DNA from: Niveispirillum sp048066115
GTDB taxonomy: Bacteria; Pseudomonadota; Alphaproteobacteria; Azospirillales; Azospirillaceae
Direction: 5' to 3'
NCBI RefSeq assembly: GCF_048066115.1
Contig: NZ_JBLTYX010000010.1
Coordinates: 124,001-188,000, forward strand
DNA: 64,000 nt
A model generated the notes under the pieces. It saw nothing but the letters and a program-made list of their open reading frames with translations. It made no database searches and was not told where the DNA came from. Positions 9,469 to 17,310 of this stretch are shown here, piece by piece. The position numbers were made by a program, and so were the translations under genes. Position 1 is the stretch's first letter. The number at the start of each line of letters is the position of its first letter.

Positions 9469-10650
9469 TCAGCGGGCCGGGGCCGGTGCGGCACCCGCCG
9501 CGGCCGGGGCCGGATTATAGGGCACGGGCTTGACCTGGGCGCCGGGGGCGGCCTTCAGCACGCCCTGCACGATCACCCGATCCTTGGGTGCCAGACCGCC
9601 GGTCACCACCCACTGGTCGCCAACGGCCTTGGCAGCGGTGACCGGACGGACCTCCACCTTGTCCTCCTTACCCACGACCATGGTCATAGCGGCACCGCCG
9701 GGGCCGATGATCACGGCCTGCTGCGGCACCAGGAAGGCATCGGCGCGGGTCCCCTGATCAACCACGGCCCGCACGAACATGCCGGGCAGCAATTCCAGGT
9801 TCTTGTTGGGGAAGGTGGCGCGCAGGCCCACGGTGCCCGTCCCCTCATCCACCGTGATGTCGGAGAAGTCCAAGGCCCCCTCCTGGGCATAGGGCGTGCC
9901 GTCGGGCAGGATCAGCCTCACCTTCAGCTTGCCGCCCTCGGCGATGGTCGCTTGGCCCGCCGCCACCTGCCGGCGCAGGGCCGCCATGGCATCGGCCGAC
10001 TGCGTCAGGTCGATATAGATCGGGTCCAGCTGGGTGATGGTGGTCAACAGCGTGTCCTGCCCCGCCACAACCAGGGCGCCCGGCGTGATGCGCGAACGGC
10101 CGACACGGCCGTCGATGGGCGCGGTCAGGCCGGCATAATCCAGGTTGATGCGCGCCGTTTCCACATTGGCCTTGCCGGCGGCCACCGCCGCCTCACGCGC
10201 ACCCAGGTCGGACACGGCGTCATCATATTCCTGCTGGCTGACGCCCTTCACGGCCACCAGTTCCTTGTAGCGGCCGGCCTTGGCCTTCACCGCCGTCAGC
10301 TGCGCCTCCGCACTTTTCAGATCGGCCTGCGCCTGCGCCAGGGCGGCGCGGTAAGGGGCGCTGTCGATCTGGTAGAGCGGCTGGCCGGCCTTCACATCGC
10401 CGCCTTCGGTGAACAGCCGGTCCTTGATGATGCCCGACACCTGCGGCCGGATCTCCGCCACCCGGTAGGGCGTGACGCGCCCCGTCAGCTCCGTCGTCAG
10501 CGTATAGGGGGCGGGATTGACCGACACCACCGCGACCTCCGCCGGCGGCATCGCCCCCATGCCGGCCCCACCGCCGCCCTCCTGGCCGCAGGCCGTAAGC
10601 GTCAGTGCCATCAGCACGAGGGGGCCGGAAAGCCGAGGGGTCATACGCAT
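9469..10650 (-). CDS. RND efflux periplasmic adaptor lipoprotein (AcrA/MexA type)
   Basis: First gene of the efflux operon, 393 residues. The N-terminus is a lipoprotein signal with lipobox LTAC near residue 21. Then come the barrel-sandwich/lipoyl half (RVTPYRVAEIRPQVSGII), an alpha-helical hairpin with an alanine-rich coiled coil, the second lipoyl half (GLTAPIDGRVGRSRITPGALV) and the beta-barrel region. It links the pump with the outer-membrane duct. The C-terminus is an Ala/Pro-rich tail. An AAGGA ribosome site precedes the ATG. A 20-bp inverted repeat 50 bases upstream is a likely repressor site, although no TetR gene is adjacent. Confidence 0.95.
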   Translation of the reverse strand: MRMTPRLSGPLVLMALTLTACGQEGGGGAGMGAMPPAEVAVVSVNPAPYTLTTELTGRVTPYRVAEIRPQVSGIIKDRLFTEGGDVKAGQPLYQIDSAPYRAALAQAQADLKSAEAQLTAVKAKAGRYKELVAVKGVSQQEYDDAVSDLGAREAAVAAGKANVETARINLDYAGLTAPIDGRVGRSRITPGALVVAGQDTLLTTITQLDPIYIDLTQSADAMAALRRQVAAGQATIAEGGKLKVRLILPDGTPYAQEGALDFSDITVDEGTGTVGLRATFPNKNLELLPGMFVRAVVDQGTRADAFLVPQQAVIIGPGGAAMTMVVGKEDKVEVRPVTAAKAVGDQWVVTGGLAPKDRVIVQGVLKAAPGAQVKPVPYNPAPAAAGAAPAPAR

Positions 10651-10699
10651 GGTGGAGTTCCTTGAACTTCGTTGTTGCCGGCGTCGCCGGTCATGGAAT

Positions 10700-10719
10700 T
10701 ACATCCGCGAGCGGATGTA
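10700..10719. promoter_or_regulatory. Candidate repressor operator upstream of the efflux operon
   Basis: TACATCCGC-GA-GCGGATGTA is a perfect inverted repeat 50 bases before the adaptor gene start. Size and position suit a TetR-family dimer. The regulator is not in the window, so the assignment is inferred. Confidence 0.55.
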
Positions 10720-11095
10720 TCATGATTGCGCGCCGATGGATATGGTTAACAGGGTTCGAGGCGTCTAACACTTTCGTGATAAACCTCGCGAACCCGCAAA
10801 GCCGCCCTGCCGAACCGGCGACCCTGAAGATTTTGGGGCTGTTATCAGGTGAACACAGATCATTTCATGTGATCCCAATCACAATTTCGCCAGGAAGTGC
10901 CGGGCAGACCCCCGTTGCAAAATTTCAAATGCCGAAAAGTCCGGAACTGTGCGCAAAGCCCGCCCCCCATCCCGATGACGCCAGCACATTGGCGGATATC
11001 AGGAAGACGGATGGGACCGGGGGAATCCGACAGGTCCCGGCACTATTTTCAGGATGATAATGTATCCGCGCCCCGCCAACATGCGGCCGCGTTCA
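10720..11095. other. Non-coding stretch between efflux operon and iteron pair
   Basis: About 375 bases without a supported gene in any frame. It is less GC-rich than its surroundings in the part nearest the efflux promoter. I see no RNA gene or clear hairpin with a T tract. Confidence 0.5.
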
Positions 11096-11096
11096 C

Positions 11097-11141
11097 ACCC
11101 CAAGCGGTAAGGATGGGGATCATGTCCCCCGAGCGGTAAGG
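11097..11141. repeat. Pair of outlying iterons
   Basis: Two reverse-orientation copies of the origin repeat at 11097-11112 and 11126-11141, with starts 29 bases apart. In CCTTAC orientation they read CCTTACCGCTTGGGGT and CCTTACCGCTCGGGGG. They sit just past the stop of the gene ending at 11151. Confidence 0.8.
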
Positions 11142-11150
11142 GAAGAGGGG

Positions 11151-11798
11151 TCAGAACCCGCCAGGGACTTTATAAATGTCCGGCTCCGCCGGCTTTTCCA
11201 CATAGGACAGGCGCATGCTGGCGCCGGCCACCTCCGGCTGGGCGTCGGGCTTGGCCGGCGGCTTCTTGGCAATGCCCAGGATCAGCTCGGTCAGGCGGCC
11301 CTGGGTGTCGGTGCCCTGGAAGACCAGGATATTGTCGGCCCCCAGCGGCTGGTTCAAAATCAGCCCTTCCTGGCGGTATCCCTGGCCCAGCAGGTAGTTG
11401 CGCAGGGAATTGACGGCCCCCACGATCTGTTCCGGCTTGGTCGGCGACCCGATCTCCTGCCCCCAGATGACGTTGACGCGGAACAGCTTTTTCGACTTGT
11501 AGCCCATCATGTAGGCGACGATGGCCGGCCCGCTGTCGGGCAGCAGGTCGTTGACCTTGATGACCAGGGCGGAGGTGCGCTCCGTGGGGTCCTCCACCTT
11601 CTGGATGGCATCGCCCGTCAGCTTGAAATCCTTACCGATGGCGTCGCGAATCTGGGCTTCGGTCATGCCGAAGCGGGCATTGCGGAAGCCTTCCACCTTC
11701 ACCTGGCCGGCAGGCTTTGCGGCGGCCGACGGATTCTGGGCGTTTGCGGGCAGAGTGGCCAACAGGCCCGCCAGGATTGCGACCAGCGCCTTGCGCAT
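11151..11798 (-). CDS. Secreted protein of unknown function next to parB
   Basis: 215 residues. I chose ATG 11798 because it gives a clean Sec signal (MRKALVAILAGLLATLPANAQ, cleavage after ANA) and a GGGTGA ribosome site; the longer frame would run through an iteron pair. The mature part has no cysteine and includes GFRNARFGMTEAQIRDAIGKDF, a motif seen in periplasmic proteins that respond to a small ligand or envelope state, but I cannot name the family. Iteron pairs lie immediately 5' and 3' of it, so Rep binding could affect its expression. It faces the same way as parAB but is separated from parB by about 100 bases. Confidence 0.75.
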   Translation of the reverse strand: MRKALVAILAGLLATLPANAQNPSAAAKPAGQVKVEGFRNARFGMTEAQIRDAIGKDFKLTGDAIQKVEDPTERTSALVIKVNDLLPDSGPAIVAYMMGYKSKKLFRVNVIWGQEIGSPTKPEQIVGAVNSLRNYLLGQGYRQEGLILNQPLGADNILVFQGTDTQGRLTELILGIAKKPPAKPDAQPEVAGASMRLSYVEKPAEPDIYKVPGGF

Positions 11799-11810
11799 CT
11801 TCACCCTCAT

Positions 11811-11855
11811 CCTTACGCCTTGGGGGACAGTATCCCCATCCTTACCGCCTGGGGG
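11811..11855. repeat. Second pair of outlying iterons, upstream of the secreted-protein gene
   Basis: CCTTACGCCTTGGGGG at 11811-11826 and CCTTACCGCCTGGGGG at 11840-11855, with starts again 29 bases apart. They occupy the leader region between parB and the gene starting at 11798. Confidence 0.8.
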
Positions 11856-11861
11856 CATCGC

Positions 11862-11875
11862 TTGCGACGTCGCAA
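11862..11875. promoter_or_regulatory. Candidate parS site 1
   Basis: Perfect 14-bp palindrome TTGCGACGTCGCAA located 28 bases past the parB stop. The same core recurs at 18106-18117 and inside a 26-bp palindrome at 21341-21366. Proximity to parB suggests a centromere site; this is inference. Confidence 0.6.
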
Positions 11876-11902
11876 ATGCGCACCCTCAATCGCTGGGTGG
11901 CA

Positions 11903-12748
11903 TCAGCCCTTGATCAGCCGGTCGATCCTGTCGCGCAGCGCCGTCAGCGACGCGACCTCATCCTCGGCCAGCCGGCCGGCCCGGTCGGACAGCTTGTCCA
12001 GGCTGCGGCCCAGCTTGCGGGCCACGGACAGGACGGGGCTTTCATCGGCCGCAGGGGCCGCCGGCTGCTGCTTGGCGGCGCGCAGTTCCTTGATGGTGGC
12101 CCCTTCCTTGATGCGCGCCCACAGTGCCAGGCGCGCCTCCTCCCCCTCCGTGTCGGCCAGGACGTAGAGATGGCTTTTCGTCACCTTGTCGCGGAAGCCG
12201 GGATATTCGGCCTGCACCTTGTCCGGCAGGCCGCGCAGGGCCAGCAGGCGGGAGACCTCCGACTTGGACAGGCCGACGACGACCGCCAGCTGCTCCTGCG
12301 CGTAATTGTGCCGTTCGCCCAGCCGGCCCAGGGCCGACGCCGTCTCCAGCGCGTCCAGGTCGCGGCGCTGGAGATTCTCCACCAGGGCCACTTCCTCGAT
12401 ATCGCCCCGGGTGATGACGGCGAAGATGGTGGGCTTGCCCAGCAGCCCGTGCGCCCGCCAGCGCCGCTCACCCGCCGCGATGATATAGCCACCATCGGCG
12501 TGCTTCTTCACCAGGATGGGCTGCAGCAGGCCGTTATGGCGGATGCTGTCGGCCAGTTCCATCAGGGCGGTGGGGTCGAAATGCCGGCGCGGCTGTTCCG
12601 GATTGGGATGGACCTGTTCCAGGTCCAGTTCCACCAGTTCCGGGAAATCGGCGGAAGTGCCGAACAGGCGGTTCATCCCGCTGTCGCGCGGCACCATGGG
12701 CATGGCGGGGGCAAGCGCCGGATTGGTGCGGGCGAGCTTACGCGACAC
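11903..12748 (-). CDS. parB: ParB-family centromere-binding partition protein
   Basis: I start at GTG 12748 because GGAGGAA lies seven bases upstream and the start overlaps the parA stop by 11 bases; the longer frame lies inside parA. The product has 281 residues. The CTPase/ParB-like nuclease domain shows HPNPEQPRRHFD, GLLQPILVKK and AAGERRWRA (the GERRWRA motif). It is followed by the helix-turn-helix region (AQEQLAVVVGLSKSEVSRLLALRGLP) and a C-terminal dimerisation segment. It binds parS, spreads, and activates the ParA ATPase so that replicon copies segregate. The parAB order, with the initiator gene 2 kb away, matches plasmid/chromid maintenance modules. Confidence 0.95.
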   Translation of the reverse strand: MSRKLARTNPALAPAMPMVPRDSGMNRLFGTSADFPELVELDLEQVHPNPEQPRRHFDPTALMELADSIRHNGLLQPILVKKHADGGYIIAAGERRWRAHGLLGKPTIFAVITRGDIEEVALVENLQRRDLDALETASALGRLGERHNYAQEQLAVVVGLSKSEVSRLLALRGLPDKVQAEYPGFRDKVTKSHLYVLADTEGEEARLALWARIKEGATIKELRAAKQQPAAPAADESPVLSVARKLGRSLDKLSDRAGRLAEDEVASLTALRDRIDRLIKG

Positions 12749-13727
12749 GGGCTTCCTCCGTCTGGTCGGCTTCAAGCAGGGAACTGGCCACCTCGCGGAA
12801 CGGGGCGACCAGGGCCGGGTCGGGCGCCACATCCACCGTCGGTTGGGCGGCCGCCACCGATTGCGGAAAAATGGTGGAGCGCGGCACCGGCGTGAAGATG
12901 CGCAAGGAGCCGCCGAACCGTTCCGTCAGGTCGGCCAGGGTGGCCCGGTCCTGGGTATGGCGGGCGGTGAACATGGTGGGCAGGATGCCGATGATCGACA
13001 GGTCGGGATTGCCGCGCCGGCGCACCTTGGCGATGGTGTCCAGCAGCAGCGGTACGCCCATCATGGCCAGCATCTCCGTCTGCACGGGGATCAGCACGCC
13101 GGTGGCGGCGGCAAGTGCGTTCAAGGTCATCATGCCCAGGTGCGGCGGGCAATCCAGCAGGATGTAATCATAGGCGCGGGCGACGGTGGACAGCTTCTCC
13201 CGCAGCACCAGCGTGCCCATCGGTTCCGCCATCAGCTCCGTCTCCGCCGCCGACAGCAGGATGGTGGAGGGCAGCAGGTGGAACCGCCCGTCACAAACCG
13301 GCATCACGGCACCGGAAACCGGCTGGTCCTTCAGCATGACGTGATATGTCGTGCGCCCCGCCTCCGACGCCTCGGCCTGGCTGATGCCCAGATGCACGGT
13401 GGCGCTGGCCTGCGGGTCGGCATCGACCAGCAGCACACGCTGGCCCAAGGCGGCCAGGGCGGCGGCGATGTTGACGGCGGCAGAGGTCTTGCCGACCCCA
13501 CCCTTCTGGTTGGAAATGGCGATGATGGTGGCTCGGTCGCGCTGCCGGCGGGCGGGCGTGCCGATGACGTCGGAAACAACCTGCGGGATCTTCTCCGTAC
13601 CACCCTCCCAGCGGGAGACGCGGCCCTTGTCATAACGACGGCCCAGACGGGCATTCAGCCAGTCGGCGAAGGCCTGCTGCGTATCCCCGCGTGCTTCCCG
13701 CGCAGCCCTCAACGCCGCCCCATCCAT
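12738..13727 (-). CDS. parA: ParA-family partition ATPase (with N-terminal HTH)
   Basis: 329 residues. The first 60 or so form a helix-turn-helix-like region (TQQAFADWLNARLG, KGRVSRWEGG), the mark of plasmid type Ia ParA, which also autorepresses its operon. The deviant Walker A motif KGGVGKTS is at residues 75-82, Walker A' is LLVDADPQAS and Walker B is ILLDCPPHLG. ATP-dependent binding to nucleoid DNA drives movement of ParB-parS complexes. Chromosomal ParA/Soj lacks the N-terminal extension, so this partition system belongs to a secondary replicon. Operator-like TGTCAAC repeats lie 52-91 bases upstream. Confidence 0.96.
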   Translation of the reverse strand: MDGAALRAAREARGDTQQAFADWLNARLGRRYDKGRVSRWEGGTEKIPQVVSDVIGTPARRQRDRATIIAISNQKGGVGKTSAAVNIAAALAALGQRVLLVDADPQASATVHLGISQAEASEAGRTTYHVMLKDQPVSGAVMPVCDGRFHLLPSTILLSAAETELMAEPMGTLVLREKLSTVARAYDYILLDCPPHLGMMTLNALAAATGVLIPVQTEMLAMMGVPLLLDTIAKVRRRGNPDLSIIGILPTMFTARHTQDRATLADLTERFGGSLRIFTPVPRSTIFPQSVAAAQPTVDVAPDPALVAPFREVASSLLEADQTEEARVA

Positions 13728-13778
13728 GACCTGCCCCCAGTGCTAGTGGCTATACCTGCGCCGGGAGCATAGGGGTTG

Positions 13779-13818
13779 GTTGACAGGGTGTCAACTGGTG
13801 GGGTTGTGGGGTGTCAAC
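13779..13818. promoter_or_regulatory. Candidate parAB autorepression operator
   Basis: GTTGACA-GGG-TGTCAAC is an inverted repeat at 13779-13795. A third half-site TGTCAAC lies at 13812-13818 in direct orientation. It sits just upstream of parA, whose N-terminal HTH would be the expected binder. Confidence 0.55.
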
Positions 13819-13838
13819 AAGTGGTACGCCTTCTTCCC

Positions 13839-14090
13839 TTACCCCGCCAGTTCGTCGCCTGCTTGCGCAGGCACGTCAGGGACACGGGCAAGAAAGCTGT
13901 GCAACCCCTCACCGGTCGCGCCATCGGCCCGCTCATGCAGAAAAGCCGCTGCCGTCTGCACAGCGCCCACCTTCTCGGCAACCGCGGCAGCAATCCACTG
14001 ATTAAGCGAGACGCCATCTTCCTTCGCCAGCCGGGCCGCGGCGTCCTTGATGGAGGTCGGCAGCTTAAGGGGATATGTCGCTTTGCTCAT
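13839..14090 (-). CDS. Antitoxin, ribbon-helix-helix type
   Basis: 83 residues. The N-terminal half (YPLKLPTSIKDAAARLAKEDGVSLNQWIAAAVAEKVG) fits the Arc/HicB-type ribbon-helix-helix pattern of DNA-binding antitoxins: a short strand followed by two helices with SLNQWI at the second helix. The C-terminal tail would be the toxin-binding part. The start overlaps the stop of the PIN toxin gene by four bases (ATGA), so the two are translationally coupled with the toxin first. The neighbouring parAB and rep genes suggest a post-segregational stability role. Confidence 0.82.
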   Translation of the reverse strand: MSKATYPLKLPTSIKDAAARLAKEDGVSLNQWIAAAVAEKVGAVQTAAAFLHERADGATGEGLHSFLARVPDVPAQAGDELAG

Positions 14091-14509
14091 AACGCGAATC
14101 CTTTCAGAAACTCAGCGGGCGTTTCCACCACTAAACCAAAACGGTTCGCTGTTCGGAAATCCCGGCCATTATGAGTGACCAGTCGATCCGCACGGCCATT
14201 GACGGCCGCTTCCAAGACCAGTTCATCGGCTGGATCAGCCAGTTGCGGCCGCCAGATAAACCGCACTTCCACCGGTTCCATAATCGCCGCCAGTTCACGG
14301 AGCAGCAGCTCGATATCCGGCAGATCAAGCCCATGGGCCTGACGCTGTTCGGCCCGCTTCAACACAGCCTCATACTCAAGGAAGAGCGCCGTTGTCGCCA
14401 GACCCTGGAATTTTCTGTCCGCCAACAGATTTAGGACGGCAAAGGATGCACCCTGCCTGCTACGCAGGCCCGCCGCCAAAACATTGGTATCAAGGACAGC
14501 CCGTAACAT
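14087..14509 (-). CDS. PIN-domain toxin
   Basis: 140 residues beginning MLRAVLDTNVLAAGL, with the first PIN aspartate in the LDTNVL motif. Other acidic positions are a Glu in LEYEAVL and the Asp pair in ADPADELVLEAAVNGRADRLVTHNGRDF. These fit the metal-dependent RNase fold of the 'putative toxin component, PIN family' group, which usually pairs with an RHH antitoxin as here. A nine-bp inverted repeat lies directly upstream as the probable autoregulatory site. Expected action is RNA cleavage when the labile antitoxin is lost. Confidence 0.85.
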   Translation of the reverse strand: MLRAVLDTNVLAAGLRSRQGASFAVLNLLADRKFQGLATTALFLEYEAVLKRAEQRQAHGLDLPDIELLLRELAAIMEPVEVRFIWRPQLADPADELVLEAAVNGRADRLVTHNGRDFRTANRFGLVVETPAEFLKGFAL

Positions 14510-14511
14510 AG

Positions 14512-14534
14512 GGGAATTCTATATCAGAATTCCC
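14512..14534. promoter_or_regulatory. Toxin-antitoxin operator (inverted repeat)
   Basis: GGGAATTCT-ATATC-AGAATTCCC, nine-bp perfect arms, begins three bases upstream of the toxin ATG. This is where RHH antitoxins usually bind their own promoter. Confidence 0.6.
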
Positions 14535-14593
14535 GGAAGACCAAGGGCATGACATCACATGGGATGTTATCCACCTTCCGGCGATCAACCTTC

Positions 14594-15412
14594 TCAATAA
14601 TCCACCCCATCCAGGAAATCCGCCGCCGCATCGGCCCATTCCAGCGGCGCCTGGTCCAGGATGTCGATCCCCCCGCCCTCAATGGCGTGGAAGGCGAAGT
14701 CGGGGCGCATTCGGTGGGCTTCCAGGGCGGCCTGATAGATCATGTCGCCGGTATTGGTCAGGATCAGGGTCGGCTGGCGCAGGGCCATCAGCGGGCCTTC
14801 CTGCCGGTACATGAAGGCGGCGGCATGGCCGTACCAGTAAGTGCCCATGGCGAAGGCCTGCATGGCCTGGACGACATAGTCGGTGATGCGGGCCGGGCCG
14901 ATCGTGCCGGCGGCATAACGTTCGCGGATCTTCGCCACCTCCACCATATGGGCCGCCTCCGGCAGGGCGGTGAAGGCCTTTTCCCGTTCCACGACGTCGG
15001 TGATCAGCGCCTGGCGGACATTATCCGGGATCAGCAGCGGGCCGCCCAGGATGCAGGCGCTGATGCGGTCGGGATAGAGGTTCGCCGCCTCGTTGCCGAC
15101 CAGGGCGCCGGTATGGTGGCCGCCGATGGCAGCCAGGTCGATGCCCAACGCATCCAGCAGGGGCGGGATCGCGGCGGCGTAATCGGCGATGGTGGGGGCG
15201 AAACCGGTCGGGTCGGACAGGCCGAAACCCGGCAGGTCCAGGGCGATGGGGCGGATGCCACGGTCCAGCAGCGGCTGGAACACATAATCATACTCGTTGG
15301 CGGACATGATGGCCTGATGCACCAGCACCAGCGGCTTGCCCCGTTCCCCATCCCAATAATGGATCTGGCCGAAGGGACCATCCGCATAACCGCGCCGCAA
15401 CCTTGCCATCAC
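14594..15412 (-). CDS. Alpha/beta-hydrolase-fold protein with degenerate catalytic residues
   Basis: 272 residues with the alpha/beta hydrolase layout: LVLVHQAIMSANEYDYV (oxyanion region), IALDLPGFGLSDP, the nucleophile elbow and a C-terminal PLEWADAAADFL segment. The elbow reads GGHHTGA, with histidine where Ser, Cys or Asp is normal. The usual C-terminal G-H-F/M catalytic histidine region reads EGGGIDILDQ. A standard Ser-His-Asp triad is therefore not visible. It may be a non-hydrolytic family member or use another mechanism. It is a single gene between the toxin-antitoxin pair and a PhnA-like gene, and no substrate can be proposed. Confidence 0.8.
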   Translation of the reverse strand: MMARLRRGYADGPFGQIHYWDGERGKPLVLVHQAIMSANEYDYVFQPLLDRGIRPIALDLPGFGLSDPTGFAPTIADYAAAIPPLLDALGIDLAAIGGHHTGALVGNEAANLYPDRISACILGGPLLIPDNVRQALITDVVEREKAFTALPEAAHMVEVAKIRERYAAGTIGPARITDYVVQAMQAFAMGTYWYGHAAAFMYRQEGPLMALRQPTLILTNTGDMIYQAALEAHRMRPDFAFHAIEGGGIDILDQAPLEWADAAADFLDGVDY

Positions 15413-15501
15413 CCTATTCCCCGATCTGGAAAACCGGGGAACAGCTTCAGGCCGGGCAGGCCGACAGGCACGCGGTGATCAATGGCCTGTTCGACAGGCG
15501 G

Positions 15502-15714
15502 TCAGGCCTTCTTCACGAAGCAGGTCTTCAACACCAGGCCCTTCACCTTCTCCACCTTGCCTTCGATCTCTTCCGGATCGTCGGTCAGGTGGATGCCCTT
15601 CACCACGGTGCCGCGCTTCAGCGTGACATTGGCGCCCTTGACCTTCAGGTCCTTGATCAGGGTGACGCTGTCACCCTCGGCCAGCAGGTTGCCGTTGCAG
15701 TCCTTGACGTCCAT
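15502..15714 (-). CDS. PhnA/YjdM-like small protein (C-terminal domain only)
   Basis: 70 residues, MDVKDCNGNLLAEGDSVTLIKDLKVKG..., which matches the SH3-like C-terminal domain of the PhnA/YjdM family; the N-terminal zinc ribbon of full-length members is absent. Stand-alone forms of this size are common in alphaproteobacteria. The start at 15714 is preferred because GGAGG lies nine bases upstream; the in-frame ATG at 15723 would touch it. Despite the name in databases, a role in phosphonate use has not been established for this family. Confidence 0.82.
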   Translation of the reverse strand: MDVKDCNGNLLAEGDSVTLIKDLKVKGANVTLKRGTVVKGIHLTDDPEEIEGKVEKVKGLVLKTCFVKKA

Positions 15715-15833
15715 CGTCCACATCCTCCGGGGTCTGTCGGCGCGGACCATAGCCCAGGGGATGCGGGTGTCCGGATTGATGAAAGCACATCACGCCCCGG
15801 ACCTATTGTGCATCTGTTGATATCGGGAAGAGA

Positions 15834-17156
15834 TTATCGACCGGTGCGGGCAGCCAGGAACTCCACCTCGGCGATGGAACCCGACGTCAGGGAGGACAGG
15901 ACCGAGCGCATGGTCGCCTCATGGCTGCGCCGGGCCGTCTCGGCCGTGGCGGCGTGGCCGGCGCGCAAGACCAGCTTGCGGGTGCCGCGCGCCGTCTCCT
16001 CGATCGCCACCACGCTGAGGTCACGCAGCAGGGGGCCGGGCACCTGCTTCTGGCTCAGCGCGTGGCGGGCGGCAGCCCACAGCGCTTCGGCATCGTCGGC
16101 ATCCGGCAGCGGCGGGGCCGGTTCGGGCAAGGGGCGCGCGGTGGCCAGGGCCGGCTTCGCCGTCCCCTCTCCCGCCTCGCGCCGCGTCTTGCGGCCGACG
16201 GAGCTACGCTCGCGTTCCAGGAAGGTGTCGGCAGCCTCATCCTCGTCCTTGGCGTGGAAGGTGAGGGTCACCTCCTCGATCTTGCGGCCCTTCCGCTTCA
16301 TCTTCTCTTCCGGCATCTCCACACGGAAGGGGGCGAGCTGGTTCACCTCCGCCATGGCGCGGTCGATGGTACGGGTGCGCAGGATGCCGAAATCCTTGTA
16401 CGCCCCCTCCGGCACGTTCAGCAGCTTGCGCAGCGTCTCGATATCCAGCGTCAGGGACGGATGGTCCATCTGGTAGCGCTGCATCCCGATCTCATAGAGC
16501 TTCAGGGCATAGGTGCTGGTGACCTTGACCATGGCCGGGCCGGACAGACGGGCCCAAAGCTGGGAGGAGCGCTGGAGTTCCAGGAAGGCGTCGGTGAACT
16601 GGAAATGGATATCGACACTGTCGCTCTCCACCTCATCCTCCGGCCGGACATAGGAGGAGAGGATGCGCAGTTCCGCGCGGCTGCGCCGGCCACGGAAGGG
16701 GCCGATCACCACCAGGCTGCTCTCGTAAATCTCCTTCACCGCGTCGAAGATGCGCTCATTGCCCTTGTGGTTGCCACGCACGACCTTCTTGGGCAGGCGG
16801 TAGAGCTTGTTGGCGAAGTTCTGGCTGCCGGCCAGATGAATCATGAAATTCAGCATCTTCTGCGCCGGCAGCGACAGGCGGGAACCGTTGGCCGGGTAGG
16901 AATAGACGGCTTCGGCCGCCTTGATCAGATGCTTGTAGCCGTCGCGTTCAAAGGTGGCGGCGGCCACGCGTGCCGTCTGGCCCGTCCGGTCCAGGGCCGG
17001 CAGGTTCTCCCCTGCCCCGCTGCTGTCGACTAGGCTGCCTTCCACGTCGATGACCACACCACCATCGCCGGCCGTGGGCACATAGGGTACGATGGCAGCC
17101 AGCTTCTCAGGTCCCGCCGCATCGGCGGTGCTGGTCTTGCGGCGGCTTGGCGGCAT
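15834..17156 (-). CDS. Rep_3-family replication initiator protein
   Basis: 440 residues from ATG 17156, which has AGGGGAA eight bases upstream. The middle of the protein has two winged-helix-like halves. The second carries the classic Rep_3 signature: VTSTYALKLYEIGMQRY, LDIETLRKLLNVPEGAYKDF, DRAMAEVNQLAPFRV and KRKGRKIEEVTLTF. Family members (RepA/RepE/pi type) bind iterons to melt the origin and, as dimers, an inverted repeat in their own promoter. Both kinds of site occur directly upstream here. The C-terminal 150 residues are a charged, Pro/Ala-rich extension. With parAB next door, this defines the origin of a secondary replicon. Confidence 0.92.
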   Translation of the reverse strand: MPPSRRKTSTADAAGPEKLAAIVPYVPTAGDGGVVIDVEGSLVDSSGAGENLPALDRTGQTARVAAATFERDGYKHLIKAAEAVYSYPANGSRLSLPAQKMLNFMIHLAGSQNFANKLYRLPKKVVRGNHKGNERIFDAVKEIYESSLVVIGPFRGRRSRAELRILSSYVRPEDEVESDSVDIHFQFTDAFLELQRSSQLWARLSGPAMVKVTSTYALKLYEIGMQRYQMDHPSLTLDIETLRKLLNVPEGAYKDFGILRTRTIDRAMAEVNQLAPFRVEMPEEKMKRKGRKIEEVTLTFHAKDEDEAADTFLERERSSVGRKTRREAGEGTAKPALATARPLPEPAPPLPDADDAEALWAAARHALSQKQVPGPLLRDLSVVAIEETARGTRKLVLRAGHAATAETARRSHEATMRSVLSSLTSGSIAEVEFLAARTGR

Positions 17157-17174
17157 GGTGGTTCCCCTGTTCCC

Positions 17175-17225
17175 TGCAGTGCGATCGGTCCAAATGCGTT
17201 CATCTGGACCGTGAATCGCACTGCA
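17175..17225. promoter_or_regulatory. Inverted-repeat operator of the initiator gene
   Basis: Arms TGCAGTGCGAT-C-GGTCCA (17175-17192) and TGGACC-GTGA-ATCGCACTGCA (17205-17225) flank a 12-base centre. It sits 19-69 bases before the rep ATG, where Rep dimers of this family repress their own gene. It could also act as a leader hairpin. Confidence 0.6.
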
Positions 17226-17288
17226 AACCGAAAGCACTTGCCGGCAAGCTAGTCCCTTCCTTACAGCCGAGGCAAGTAAGGAAAGGGG

Positions 17289-17297
17289 TTTTCCACA
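17289..17297 (+). promoter_or_regulatory. DnaA box
   Basis: TTTTCCACA differs from the canonical TTATCCACA at one base. It lies between the rep promoter and the first iteron, where a DnaA site is expected in iteron origins. Confidence 0.55.
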
Positions 17298-17310
17298 GGG
17301 AATTTCATAC

